The notes under the pieces: generated by a model | What the model was told of the DNA's origin: nothing | Databases searched by the model: none | The model's input: the letters and a program-made list of their open reading frames with translations, nothing else | Program-made: the position numbers and the translations under genes | Origin: MGBC120314 sp964403785 | GTDB taxonomy: Bacteria; Bacillota; Clostridia; Lachnospirales; Lachnospiraceae | Direction of reading: 5' to 3' | DNA: 17,782 bases | Assembly (NCBI GenBank): GCA_964403785.1 | Contig: CAYOHM010000038.1 | Span: 1-17,782, forward strand | In this document: positions 1 to 7,430 of the stretch, one piece after another | Position numbering within the stretch: the stretch's first letter is position 1 | Layout: each line of letters opens with the position of its first letter

Positions 1-16
1 TCTCAAAAATTTACAG

Positions 17-99
17 TGCAGAAGATGGGAGTTGAACCCACACGTAGTCACCTACGGCAGATTTTGAGTCTGCTGCGTCTGCCATTCCGCCACTTCTGC
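17..99 (-). tRNA. tRNA-Leu (anticodon CAA)
   Basis: Read on the minus strand this folds as a class II tRNA. The acceptor arms GCAGAAG and CTTCTGC pair perfectly, followed by discriminator A. The anticodon stem GCAGA/TCTGC encloses loop CTCAAAA, giving anticodon CAA, which reads UUG leucine codons. A long variable arm (GCCGTAGGTGACTACGT region) and the T-loop GGTTCAACTCC are visible. The CCA end is not encoded (the next bases are CTG), so it would be added by CCA-adding enzyme. It is a single tRNA, not part of a visible cluster, and has its own upstream promoter. Confidence 0.96.
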
Positions 100-130
100 A
101 TATTCTGTTGTAAACCAACCGACAAAGGAT

Positions 131-159
131 ATTTTATCATATCCTTAAAAACAAATCAA
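131..159 (-). promoter_or_regulatory. Sigma-A-type promoter of tRNA-Leu
   Basis: On the minus strand a -35 box TTGATT (154-159) is separated by exactly 17 bases from a -10 box TAAAAT (131-136), with an extended -10 TG one base upstream. The predicted start is near 124, leaving a leader of about 25 bases before the tRNA. The -35 box lies directly against the terminator stem of the preceding NUDIX gene. An 8-bp inverted repeat (125-132 with 139-146) spans the -10 box; whether it matters is unknown. Confidence 0.7.
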
Positions 160-180
160 GGGAAAGTTTATAACTTTCCC
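160..180 (-). terminator. Rho-independent terminator of the NUDIX gene
   Basis: A perfect 9-bp inverted repeat (GGGAAAGTT at 160-168, AACTTTCCC at 172-180) with a 3-base loop overlaps the TAA stop of the NUDIX gene. On the minus strand it is followed by a T-rich tract (TTGATTTGTTTTT). The same tract supplies the -35 box of the tRNA-Leu promoter. Confidence 0.75.
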
Positions 181-623
181 CTGCCATACGGCCATAGATT
201 ATTTTTCTTGAGCTCCAAATACTCATTGTAAGCATCCTCAAGTATAGCCTTCTCATTAGCAAACTTAAGCAAATGATACGCTTCATGGTACTTATAGAAG
301 CCGGAATCCACAAAAAATTCCTCTTTCTGCGGCTTACTATGATAACTGTCCGTTGTCATAAGATACCAGTGAACATTCTTATTCACCACATCCGTCGGAG
401 TATTGAAGGTGTATGAGCTCTTACCGACATACTTGATTATCTCTGCTGTAACTCCTGCTTCCTCTTTAACCTCACGTAATGCTGTATCCTTAAATTCTTC
501 GCCAATCTCAACCGTTCCTTTGGGAAGAACCCAGCCCTCGTACTTGTTGCGGTAATTCTTATAAAGCACAAGTACTTTGCCTCTGAAAATAATCACACCG
601 CCACAGCTAGTTGCTTCAATCAT
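168..623 (-). CDS. NUDIX hydrolase (MutT/Ap4A hydrolase-like)
   Basis: A 151-residue single-domain NUDIX protein. The full Nudix box GX5EX7REUXEEXGU is present from G36 to V58 (E42, then R50-E51-V52-K53-E54-E55-A56-G57-V58), so the metal-binding and catalytic glutamates are intact. The preceding segment WVLPKGTVEIGEE resembles the W-LPKG pattern common in diadenosine polyphosphate and other nucleoside-diphosphate-linked pyrophosphohydrolases. NUDIX substrates cannot be read from sequence, so a housecleaning phosphohydrolase is the safe call. The ATG at 621-623 follows a GGGGG-type ribosome binding site. It lies 80 bases downstream of the penicillin-binding protein gene and ends in its own terminator, so it is probably a separate unit. 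No signal peptide or membrane segment is seen; it should be cytoplasmic. Confidence 0.93.
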   Translation of the reverse strand: MIEATSCGGVIIFRGKVLVLYKNYRNKYEGWVLPKGTVEIGEEFKDTALREVKEEAGVTAEIIKYVGKSSYTFNTPTDVVNKNVHWYLMTTDSYHSKPQKEEFFVDSGFYKYHEAYHLLKFANEKAILEDAYNEYLELKKNNLWPYGRGKL

Positions 624-649
624 TGCAAGTCCCCCTGTTATTATGGCGT

Positions 650-664
650 GTTATTACTAATAAC
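650..664. repeat. 15-bp palindrome upstream of the NUDIX gene
   Basis: GTTATTA-C-TAATAAC is a perfect palindrome with 7-bp arms around one central base. It lies 27 bases upstream of the NUDIX start in the 80-base gap after the penicillin-binding protein gene. Its symmetry would suit a dimeric repressor operator, but the sequence is very AT-rich and chance is possible. No clear terminator for the penicillin-binding protein gene is seen in this gap. Confidence 0.35.
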
Positions 665-703
665 TAATACAAGTATACAATTTTTTTACAGAGGACGCAA
701 CAC

Positions 704-2131
704 TTATTCTGCCAAATATTCATCCAAAACAATTCTGGCTACCTCCGTGGCACTGTGGTAGCCTGTGTAGCCTCCCTCCAGAAGCACACAGATTGCAATC
801 TGCGGATTTTCAACCGGTGCAAAGCCTATGAACCATGAATGGTGGTTTCCGCTTGAATCATATTCTGCCGAGCCCGTCTTTCCGGCTGCCGTGTATGCAT
901 CCGTATTAAGAGCCGTTCCCGTTCCCGAGGTTACTACCTCCGTCATATATTCGGTAAGGATTTCTGCCTCCTGCTTCGTCATCAGGGTCTTATATTCTTC
1001 CTTATTAAACTTTCTGATTACACTTCCTGAGTTATTTACTATCTTATCCATAAGATACGGCTTCATCAGCACGCCGTCATTGGCGATTGCCGCAGCAATC
1101 ATACAGTTGTGGATAGGTGTCATAAGCGTTTCTCCCTGTCCCATAGCTGTCTGCATCTTATCCTCCACACTGGAATAAGGCATAAGTTCAAAGCTGCTCT
1201 GGCTGTATTCAAAATCAAACGGCAGCTCCTGATTGAACAAAAGTTCCAAAGTATTCTCCCTGTAAGAGTAAATATCAAGCTCCTGTGCGCCAAGTGTCGC
1301 AAAGGTTGAATTACATGATTTTGCAAATGCACTCTTAAGCGTCAGGCTTCCATGTGCAGTACCGTTTATACATCTCAGCGAATATCCCTCAAAGCTGACA
1401 CTTCCTGTACAATTAAAGGTAAAATTCTGGTAGGTATCCGGATTCTCCCTTATATATTCAAGCAGCGTAAAAACCTTAAAGGTAGAGCCGGGTGCATACA
1501 AGCCCTGTGTTGCCCTGTTAAAGAGCACACTGTCAAATTCACTTTCAGTTGTAACCTTATCCCATACTATTTCCAATGTGTTCGGGTCAAAATCAGGCTT
1601 TGACACCATTGCGAGAATCTTGCCGGTCGATGGTTCAATCGCAACAACAGCTCCCGTATTACTTCCAAGCGCATTGTATGCAGCCGTTTGAAGGTCTACA
1701 TCCAGCGTTGTCATAATACTGTCCCCGTAATTTTTATTTCCTGACAGGTCATTCTTTACCTGCTCAATCGGATTGTCATTGCTTGAAATGAGATAATAAT
1801 TGGCACTCTTTTCTATGCCAGACTTGCCTTTATAGGTATATCCGATGACATGTGAAAATATATTTCCGTAGGGATACTGTCTTTCCTCCTCACCGTCCGA
1901 ATTAAAAACCGTCTTTGCAAGCACAGTTCCGTCCGACGCAAGGATATTTCCCCTGATTGTTTCCTGCTCCATAACCTCTATACGCTTGTTATAGGTGTTA
2001 TTTACAACGGATTCCTTTATATATACATTGTAATATACCATATATCCGATTATCGCCAGAAAAAGAATAATAAAAGAATATACAACCGCCATAATCTCAC
2101 GGTTTCTGGATTTTCTCTTTTCTTTTGCCAT
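704..2131 (-). CDS. Class B penicillin-binding protein (peptidoglycan transpeptidase, PbpA-like)
   Basis: A 475-residue class B penicillin-binding protein that cross-links peptidoglycan stem peptides outside the membrane. A basic N-terminus is followed by one membrane anchor at about residues 13-37. A short dimerisation/linker part runs to about 140, then the transpeptidase domain. All three active-site motifs are present: S216-T-F-K219 (nucleophile serine), S272-C-N274 and K418-T-G420. It has no PASTA repeats and no glycosyltransferase domain. The length and short N-terminal part resemble actinobacterial PbpA-type proteins more than long PBP2/PBP3 types. It starts 6 bases after the stop of the SEDS gene, and a GAGAGG ribosome binding site lies inside that gene's last codons. 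That neighbour is the expected polymerase partner. Whether the pair serves division, elongation or sporulation cannot be told here. Confidence 0.95.
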   Translation of the reverse strand: MAKEKRKSRNREIMAVVYSFIILFLAIIGYMVYYNVYIKESVVNNTYNKRIEVMEQETIRGNILASDGTVLAKTVFNSDGEEERQYPYGNIFSHVIGYTYKGKSGIEKSANYYLISSNDNPIEQVKNDLSGNKNYGDSIMTTLDVDLQTAAYNALGSNTGAVVAIEPSTGKILAMVSKPDFDPNTLEIVWDKVTTESEFDSVLFNRATQGLYAPGSTFKVFTLLEYIRENPDTYQNFTFNCTGSVSFEGYSLRCINGTAHGSLTLKSAFAKSCNSTFATLGAQELDIYSYRENTLELLFNQELPFDFEYSQSSFELMPYSSVEDKMQTAMGQGETLMTPIHNCMIAAAIANDGVLMKPYLMDKIVNNSGSVIRKFNKEEYKTLMTKQEAEILTEYMTEVVTSGTGTALNTDAYTAAGKTGSAEYDSSGNHHSWFIGFAPVENPQIAICVLLEGGYTGYHSATEVARIVLDEYLAE

Positions 2132-2137
2132 TATTTT

Positions 2138-3445
2138 TTACCTCTCGTCCATTCTAAGGACATATAAGCCCTGAATTACTGAAAACAAAATCAATGTACT
2201 GAAGGCAGAGCTGCCTCCATAGCTGATAAGCGGTAAGGTTACACCTGTAAGTGGAATCAGCTTGATTCCTCCGCCAATCGTAAGGAAAATCTGAAAGCCG
2301 TAGGCTGCTGCAAGTCCGACCGCGAGCAGCTTATAAAAGCGCCCTTTTGACTTCATTCCTACATCCATCATAATCATAAATGTATTCATACATATAAGAA
2401 CTACACAGATGCCAAAAAGTATACCCATTTCCTCGCATATGGCAGAGAAAACAAAATCCATCTCAACGTATGGAATCTTATACGGCATACCCTGATTAAG
2501 ACCTACGCCAAACCATGAGCCCATTCCGATTGCAAATAAGGACTGTGTTATCTGATAGCCCTCATTATCAATAAGCGTCCACGGGTCCTTCCATGCCTGC
2601 ACACGCACTCTTACATGGGAAAACAGCTTATATGCAACAACGGATGCACCTGCCCCCGCCGTAAGACCGAGAATAGGATAAAGCACCTCCCTTGTTGCAA
2701 CATACAGCATTACCAGATATACGATAAAATATATAAGTGCCCCGCCAAGGTCGGTTGATAATACAAGTATGATTACATGTATCGCAGCAAGAATGGTTGT
2801 CAGTACAACATTTCCAAAGCTTGTGCTCTTGCTGAACATAGCCGCAATAAAAAAAACGTATACTATCTTTATGAATTCACTTGGCTGAATTGAAATCACA
2901 TTTGCAATATTAAGGGTAATATTAGCACCATTGCTCACCTGTCCCACGATAAGCACAAGTAAAAGCGCAAGGATTCCGATAATACCGTATATCCATGACA
3001 GATTGCGCAGACTCCTTACCTTCTTCATTATCAACGGGATTATAAGTGTTGCAATGCCTGCCGCTGCAATAAAAATGGTCTGTCTTACACCCTCCGTATA
3101 CGCAAGTCTGGTTATTATTATAAAACCAATGGTTATAAGCATACACATATTGTTAAGAAGCAGCTTATTACATTCCCTGTATAACAGATTAAAAATAACA
3201 AGGTAAAAAAACAGAAAAACCGCCTGTACCAGATACAATTTGATAATATCCATATCCATCTGCGTAATGAACATAATTGCATATGCCATAAAGTGTATTA
3301 TAAACATAAGCAAATTCTGCCATACGCATCTGACTGAACGGTCTGCTTCTTCCTTTATTGAAAATATGCGAAATGACATAAACGTGTATATGGCAATAAA
3401 AAATACAAACACATATTTAGAAATATCTATAAATAGCTTTAACAT
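2138..3445 (-). CDS. SEDS-family peptidoglycan glycosyltransferase (FtsW/RodA/SpoVE)
   Basis: A 435-residue polytopic membrane protein with about ten or more hydrophobic segments. SEDS proteins polymerise lipid II into glycan strands together with a class B penicillin-binding protein. Family hallmarks are IQPSEFIK (186-193), STDLGGA (230-236), AWKDPW followed by GYQITQSLFAIGMG (284-309), and LPLISYGGSSAFS (404-416). By alignment with the E. coli FtsW NPWEDP loop, D287 of the KDP motif is the likely catalytic aspartate (inference). The N-terminal part (about 1-140) adds helices ahead of the conserved core. The ATG overlaps the TAA of the U32 gene by one base (TAATG), suggesting coupled translation. 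The FtsW, RodA and SpoVE paralogues cannot be separated without a tree, so no symbol is given. Confidence 0.95.
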   Translation of the reverse strand: MLKLFIDISKYVFVFFIAIYTFMSFRIFSIKEEADRSVRCVWQNLLMFIIHFMAYAIMFITQMDMDIIKLYLVQAVFLFFYLVIFNLLYRECNKLLLNNMCMLITIGFIIITRLAYTEGVRQTIFIAAAGIATLIIPLIMKKVRSLRNLSWIYGIIGILALLLVLIVGQVSNGANITLNIANVISIQPSEFIKIVYVFFIAAMFSKSTSFGNVVLTTILAAIHVIILVLSTDLGGALIYFIVYLVMLYVATREVLYPILGLTAGAGASVVAYKLFSHVRVRVQAWKDPWTLIDNEGYQITQSLFAIGMGSWFGVGLNQGMPYKIPYVEMDFVFSAICEEMGILFGICVVLICMNTFMIMMDVGMKSKGRFYKLLAVGLAAAYGFQIFLTIGGGIKLIPLTGVTLPLISYGGSSAFSTLILFSVIQGLYVLRMDER

Positions 3446-5820
3446 TATTCCACTCCTCTTAAGAAATGCCCCTTTGTATAATCCGCAGCCGGTTTTGTAA
3501 ATTTTCCCCGGACAAAGTTCTCACAGACATTATTTATTATTGGGGTAATATCCTCCGCTTTTTCGATAGTAAGGTCAATACGCAGACTTTTAAAATTATT
3601 CTCATTTATGATTGTAGCATACTCTGTCAAATTAAGAGGTGCTGAGTCATAAATAATATTGTAGCACCACCTGCAGCGATTCTCAACAGGCATATACTTG
3701 CCGACCCTGTCCTTTATATAAAGCATACCTTCAGACTCACGGCAGCCTTTAAAATTCTTCATTACACACTGTGCCGACAGCATAAGCGGTATTCTTCCAT
3801 AAACAACAAGCTCCGTATTTTTGTTATCCATATTAAAAATTTCATTACGGCTTAATTCATATGATGCCGTAAACGTGTCAATATTATAAGGTTTAAAGAA
3901 GCTTTCCGAATAATCGTTGAAGCGGTATAAATTATAATCCAAAATTCTCTTTCCGCTTAAATTATTCTCAATTACAAACTGCAGCTCATCAAGGCTTCTT
4001 ATTAAAAATCCGTCAGCTCCGGCATTTTTTAGTTTGTCAATATCCGCAAGGAACAAGTTTGCAGCACTTTTTCTAAATATGTGCGGCAGGGCAAGTATGA
4101 ACTCAAAGCCATAACTTTTAATTTTTTCTGAAATATCTTTAAGGCTTTCAAAATCACCATCTGAGAACTCATAATATATTCTGTCAATTTCTGAAAAATC
4201 GGCAGCTCTTTCAAGCTGCTCCTTATTCCTTATCAGGACACTTATGTATGGCTTGACCGGCTTAATTTGTTCATCAGTAATATCCTCAGGCTGTAAATCC
4301 CTACGATTACCGCTTATTGTACGTCTTTTTACAAGTGCCTCTCTTAGCTTATCGACTGCAGCCCTTCTTAAGGCTTTTAACTCCTGTACAGGCACAAAAA
4401 TCCCCTCCTGCACGTTTAAATCAACGCCGGATGCCCGAAACTGCGTATTGCCAAGCTTAGAAAGCTGCTCCTTTATCTGCTCACAGGTTACAGGTCTGTT
4501 GTCGGCTGTGCTTACCACATTTCCACAAACGGATACCTTGCTGTCCCTGCAGCTTAGCGTAACCCTTGATGGGCTTCCCGCCTTGAATTCACCTTCTATG
4601 CCTATATCCACCTTAGCATCCCGTTCAATAAACCTATCCTGTATACTGTTTAGCAGACGGTTATTCCTTACTCTGTAATATACGTCACCCTTAGACACTC
4701 TGAGAGCAGCCGGAATCCTGATATCAAATACTTCATTTACACTTCGGTCCGTTCCGTTTGTCCATGTAAAATCCGGTGAAACATCAACTATATCCTGAGG
4801 ATTCAATTTATTAAGCGCCCTCACTGTCATTTTGCCCTTTTGAGCCGAAACAACCTCAACTGCCCTTGTTCCCTGATGATTAGGTCTTTCCATCGACATC
4901 ATCTGTTTACCGTTTTTCATCACATAATAGCCCTTGGTAAAATTTCCACGGTTAAAAAGGTCCATAAGGTCCATAATATCCTGTTCATCCGTCACATAGT
5001 CTTTTTTGCCGTTGTTCAGGTACATATCGACATATTTTCTGTATATTGAAACAACACCCGCCGTGTACTGAGGACTTTTCATTCTACCTTCTATCTTAAG
5101 TGAGTTCACGCCCGCCTCAATGATATCAGGTAAAATTTCCAACGTGCAAATATCCTTAGGGCTCAATGCGTGACAGTTTTTTACACCGCATATTTTATTA
5201 TTCCCGTCATAAACCGTATATGCAAGACGGCAGCTCTGCGCACATCTTCCTCTGTTGCCGCTTCTTCCTCCAATCATACTTGACATAAGGCACTGTCCGG
5301 AATATGAATAGCAAAGGGCGCCATGAACAAAGCTTTCTATCTCTATATCCGTGGTGCTTCTTATTCTGCGTATTTCCTCAAGTGAGACCTCCCTTGAGGT
5401 AACTACCCTTGTCACACCCTTTTGTTCAAGCAGCCTTGCACTGTATTCACTGTTTGTTGTCATCTGGGTACTTGCATGAATATCAAGGTCGGGAAAATTA
5501 GCCTTAATAAACTCAAAGACACCGAAATCCTGTACCAAAACGGCATCAAGTCCGTTTTCATACGCAAGCTTTATAAAATCATATAAATATCCCTTAAGCT
5601 CGGAATTTTTAAGCAGGGTATTTACCGTCAGATATAATTTCTTATTATGTATATGTACAAAATCCAATGCTTCCTGCAATTCTTTACTGTCAAAATTATT
5701 GGCAAAGGCTCTTGCAGAAAACATATTTCCGCCGACATAAACCGCGTCCGCACCTGCATTAACCGCAGCGTGAAGGCTGACCGGTGAACCCGCAGGCGAA
5801 AGTATCTCAACACGTGACAT
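3445..5820 (-). CDS. U32-family protein with DUF3656-type middle region (RlhA/TrhP-like)
   Basis: The start is placed at the second ATG (5818-5820), giving 791 residues. It has GAGG six bases upstream and begins MSRVEILSPAGS, as family members usually do; the ATG at 5836-5838 lacks a ribosome binding site. The U32 signature ExFxxG[SA]LCx4GxCxLxS is complete at E162-S180. Cysteines C170, C177, C193 and C197 resemble the iron-sulfur ligand spacing of U32 proteins such as UbiU/UbiV. Characterised long members (E. coli RlhA) hydroxylate 23S rRNA and TrhP acts on tRNA wobble uridine, so an RNA-modifying role is more likely than proteolysis; this is inference. The C-terminal half (about 520-791) looks like a second, divergent barrel with its own cysteines C685, C693, C716 and C719. 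It heads a set with the SEDS and PBP genes. Confidence 0.9.
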   Translation of the reverse strand: MSRVEILSPAGSPVSLHAAVNAGADAVYVGGNMFSARAFANNFDSKELQEALDFVHIHNKKLYLTVNTLLKNSELKGYLYDFIKLAYENGLDAVLVQDFGVFEFIKANFPDLDIHASTQMTTNSEYSARLLEQKGVTRVVTSREVSLEEIRRIRSTTDIEIESFVHGALCYSYSGQCLMSSMIGGRSGNRGRCAQSCRLAYTVYDGNNKICGVKNCHALSPKDICTLEILPDIIEAGVNSLKIEGRMKSPQYTAGVVSIYRKYVDMYLNNGKKDYVTDEQDIMDLMDLFNRGNFTKGYYVMKNGKQMMSMERPNHQGTRAVEVVSAQKGKMTVRALNKLNPQDIVDVSPDFTWTNGTDRSVNEVFDIRIPAALRVSKGDVYYRVRNNRLLNSIQDRFIERDAKVDIGIEGEFKAGSPSRVTLSCRDSKVSVCGNVVSTADNRPVTCEQIKEQLSKLGNTQFRASGVDLNVQEGIFVPVQELKALRRAAVDKLREALVKRRTISGNRRDLQPEDITDEQIKPVKPYISVLIRNKEQLERAADFSEIDRIYYEFSDGDFESLKDISEKIKSYGFEFILALPHIFRKSAANLFLADIDKLKNAGADGFLIRSLDELQFVIENNLSGKRILDYNLYRFNDYSESFFKPYNIDTFTASYELSRNEIFNMDNKNTELVVYGRIPLMLSAQCVMKNFKGCRESEGMLYIKDRVGKYMPVENRCRWCYNIIYDSAPLNLTEYATIINENNFKSLRIDLTIEKAEDITPIINNVCENFVRGKFTKPAADYTKGHFLRGVE

Positions 5821-5849
5821 ATTATTCCTCAATTCCATAAAATTTAACT

Positions 5850-5891
5850 AAAAAAATAAAAGTGTCTTTAAATCCCTTCAAAGACACTTTT
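5850..5891 (-). terminator. Rho-independent terminator of zapA
   Basis: A perfect 12-bp inverted repeat (5858-5869 with 5880-5891) encloses a 10-base loop. It is followed on the minus strand by ATTTTTTT (5857-5850). It lies 10 bases past the zapA stop and only about 30 bases before the U32 start, so it separates zapA from the U32-SEDS-PBP set. Confidence 0.88.
5853..5881 (-). promoter_or_regulatory. Weak candidate promoter of the U32-SEDS-PBP operon, inside the zapA terminator
   Basis: On the minus strand TTGAAG (5876-5881) and TATTTT (5853-5858) are 17 bases apart, each matching 4 of 6 consensus bases. If used, transcription would start about 20-25 bases before the U32 start. The boxes overlap the terminator stem and its T-tract. 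No better promoter is seen in the short gap, so leaky termination or a promoter inside zapA are alternatives. Confidence 0.25.
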
Positions 5892-5901
5892 GTATAACAT
5901 T

Positions 5902-6309
5902 CTACTTTCTGCTGTCATCAAGCTCTGATTCCAGCTTAACAATGCTCTTCTGGTATGTACTGTTCTCGCTTCTAAGCTCCTTCAGCTCCTGAACGTACGA
6001 ATCAAGCTTAATCTGTGCCGCAATCAAATCATGCTTCAAATCGTAAATCTCTTTATCCTTACTCTCAATCTCCGATTCCAAGGCATCAGCCTGCTTCTTC
6101 ATCTTGAAATATTCATCAGCAATATTAAGATGTATCATAACTGACTGTGTATCCACCGGAAGCCTCTTAAATCCCTCTGAAGTCTTGCACTCTATGATTT
6201 TATTATTAATGAAAGTGGCTACCTTCTGAAGATACTCTTCACTCTCATAACCACTTAATGTAAATACCTTTCCGCCAATAATCACTTCTGTATTGTTCTT
6301 TGAAGACAT
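5902..6309 (-). CDS. zapA: Cell division protein ZapA
   Basis: A 135-residue ZapA-like protein. The N-terminal domain (about 6-70) has the family pattern of a short beta hairpin (TEVIIGGKVFTLSGYESEE), then helices containing ATFINNKI and TQSVMIHLNIADEY. Residues from about 72 to 133 form a long charged coiled coil (KMKKQADALESEIESKDKE onward), longer than in the roughly 110-residue E. coli protein. ZapA tetramers bundle FtsZ filaments at the division site in the cytoplasm. The ATG at 6307-6309 follows AGGAGA. The gene has its own promoter and a strong terminator, and lies downstream of ruvB on the same strand, so it may be expressed alone or by read-through from the rnf-ruv unit. The family call is good; sequence conservation in ZapA is always low. 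Confidence 0.88.
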   Translation of the reverse strand: MSSKNNTEVIIGGKVFTLSGYESEEYLQKVATFINNKIIECKTSEGFKRLPVDTQSVMIHLNIADEYFKMKKQADALESEIESKDKEIYDLKHDLIAAQIKLDSYVQELKELRSENSTYQKSIVKLESELDDSRK

Positions 6310-6360
6310 GCCATTCTCTCCTATTCAACGCAAATGGACTAAAAATATAATCACTGGAAT

Positions 6361-6389
6361 ATTATAGCACAAAGGATTTACATTTACAA
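6361..6389 (-). promoter_or_regulatory. Sigma-A promoter of zapA (extended -10)
   Basis: On the minus strand TTGTAA (6384-6389) is followed after exactly 17 bases by a perfect TATAAT (6361-6366), with TG plus one base directly before it (extended -10). The predicted start near 6354 leaves a leader of about 45 bases before the zapA ATG. This is the best promoter match in the window. It sits in the 86-base gap after ruvB, where no terminator hairpin is visible. Confidence 0.82.
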
Positions 6390-6395
6390 CTTTAT

Positions 6396-7403
6396 TTATT
6401 TTTCCGGCATCGGTACGCCAAGATGTTCATATGCCAGTGCTGAGGCAACTCTTCCTCTCGGTGTTCTGAGTATAAAACCGTTGAGAATTAGATATGGCTC
6501 ATAAACATCCTCCAGTGTACCTGCATCCTCGCCAATGGAGGCAGCCACAGCTTCAAGTCCTACCGGACCGCCATTAAATCTCTCAATCATTGTCTGTAAA
6601 ATCAGACGGTCATTTCTATCCAGACCAAATTTATCCACATCAAGGAGATTTAAGGAAAGCTCCGCGACCTCCTTTGTGATAACGCCGTTATATTTTACCT
6701 GTGCAAAATCCCTTACCCTCTTGAGAAGTCTATTGGCAAGCCTTGGTGTACCTCTTGACCTTCTGGCAAGCTCAAATGCACCCTCCTCGTCAATCTCGAC
6801 ATTAATCACTGTGGCGGAACGCATTATTATGGTTTTAAGCTCATCAACGGTGTAATATTCCATCTTGGATACAACACCGAATCTGTCACGAAGCGGAGCT
6901 GTAAGAAGTCCGGCTCTCGTCGTTGCGCCAACTAAGGTAAACTTTGGCAGCTCCAGACGTATGGACCTGGCAGATGTGCCCTTGCCTATCATAATATCAA
7001 TCGCAAAGTCCTCCATCGCCGGATAAAGAACCTCCTCCACCTGCCTGTTAAGCCTGTGAATCTCATCAACAAAAAGGAGGTCACCCTCTGAAAGACCGCT
7101 TAAAATGGCAGCCATATCACCCGGCTTTTCAATTGCCGGACCGGAGGTAACCTTGAGATTAACGCCCATCTCATTCGCTATTATTCCTGCGAGCGTAGTT
7201 TTACCAAGTCCCGGAGGTCCGTAAAAAAGCACATGATCAAGTGCCTCTGCACGCGCTTTGGCTGCTTTGATATATACATCAAGATTCTCCTTGACCTTTT
7301 TCTGACCGATATATTCGCTCAGGGAGGAGGGTCTTAGATTATTCTCAATCTTTGCATCCTCCTCGGTAAATTCAGTTGTAATTATCCTACGATTATTATC
7401 CAT
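6396..7403 (-). CDS. ruvB: Holliday junction branch migration ATPase RuvB
   Basis: A 335-residue AAA+ ATPase of standard RuvB length. RuvB hexamers flank a RuvA tetramer and pump DNA through Holliday junctions during recombinational repair. Visible motifs are Walker A GPPGLGKTT (62-70), Walker B LLFVDEIH (109-116), sensor 1 GATTR (159-163) and the arginine-finger segment LRDRFG (171-176). The C-terminal winged-helix DNA-binding part contains GPVGLEAVAASIGED and FILRTPRGR. The gene starts 27 bases after ruvA, with an AGGA ribosome binding site eight bases before the ATG. No ruvC is present in this window, so the resolvase must be encoded elsewhere or replaced, for example by RecU. Confidence 0.98.
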   Translation of the reverse strand: MDNNRRIITTEFTEEDAKIENNLRPSSLSEYIGQKKVKENLDVYIKAAKARAEALDHVLFYGPPGLGKTTLAGIIANEMGVNLKVTSGPAIEKPGDMAAILSGLSEGDLLFVDEIHRLNRQVEEVLYPAMEDFAIDIMIGKGTSARSIRLELPKFTLVGATTRAGLLTAPLRDRFGVVSKMEYYTVDELKTIIMRSATVINVEIDEEGAFELARRSRGTPRLANRLLKRVRDFAQVKYNGVITKEVAELSLNLLDVDKFGLDRNDRLILQTMIERFNGGPVGLEAVAASIGEDAGTLEDVYEPYLILNGFILRTPRGRVASALAYEHLGVPMPEK

Positions 7404-7430
7404 ATCAAAATCCTGCCAAAAATAATTGTC

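Noticed and set aside
125..146. 8-bp inverted repeat as a terminator
   Set aside because: No T-tract follows on either strand, and it lies over a good promoter -10 box; it is mentioned only as part of the promoter.
4244..4678. Plus-strand open frame of 144 codons opposite the U32 gene
   Set aside because: It lies wholly antisense to a well-supported gene, has no family motif and is low in complexity (serine and leucine rich), as expected of a shadow frame.
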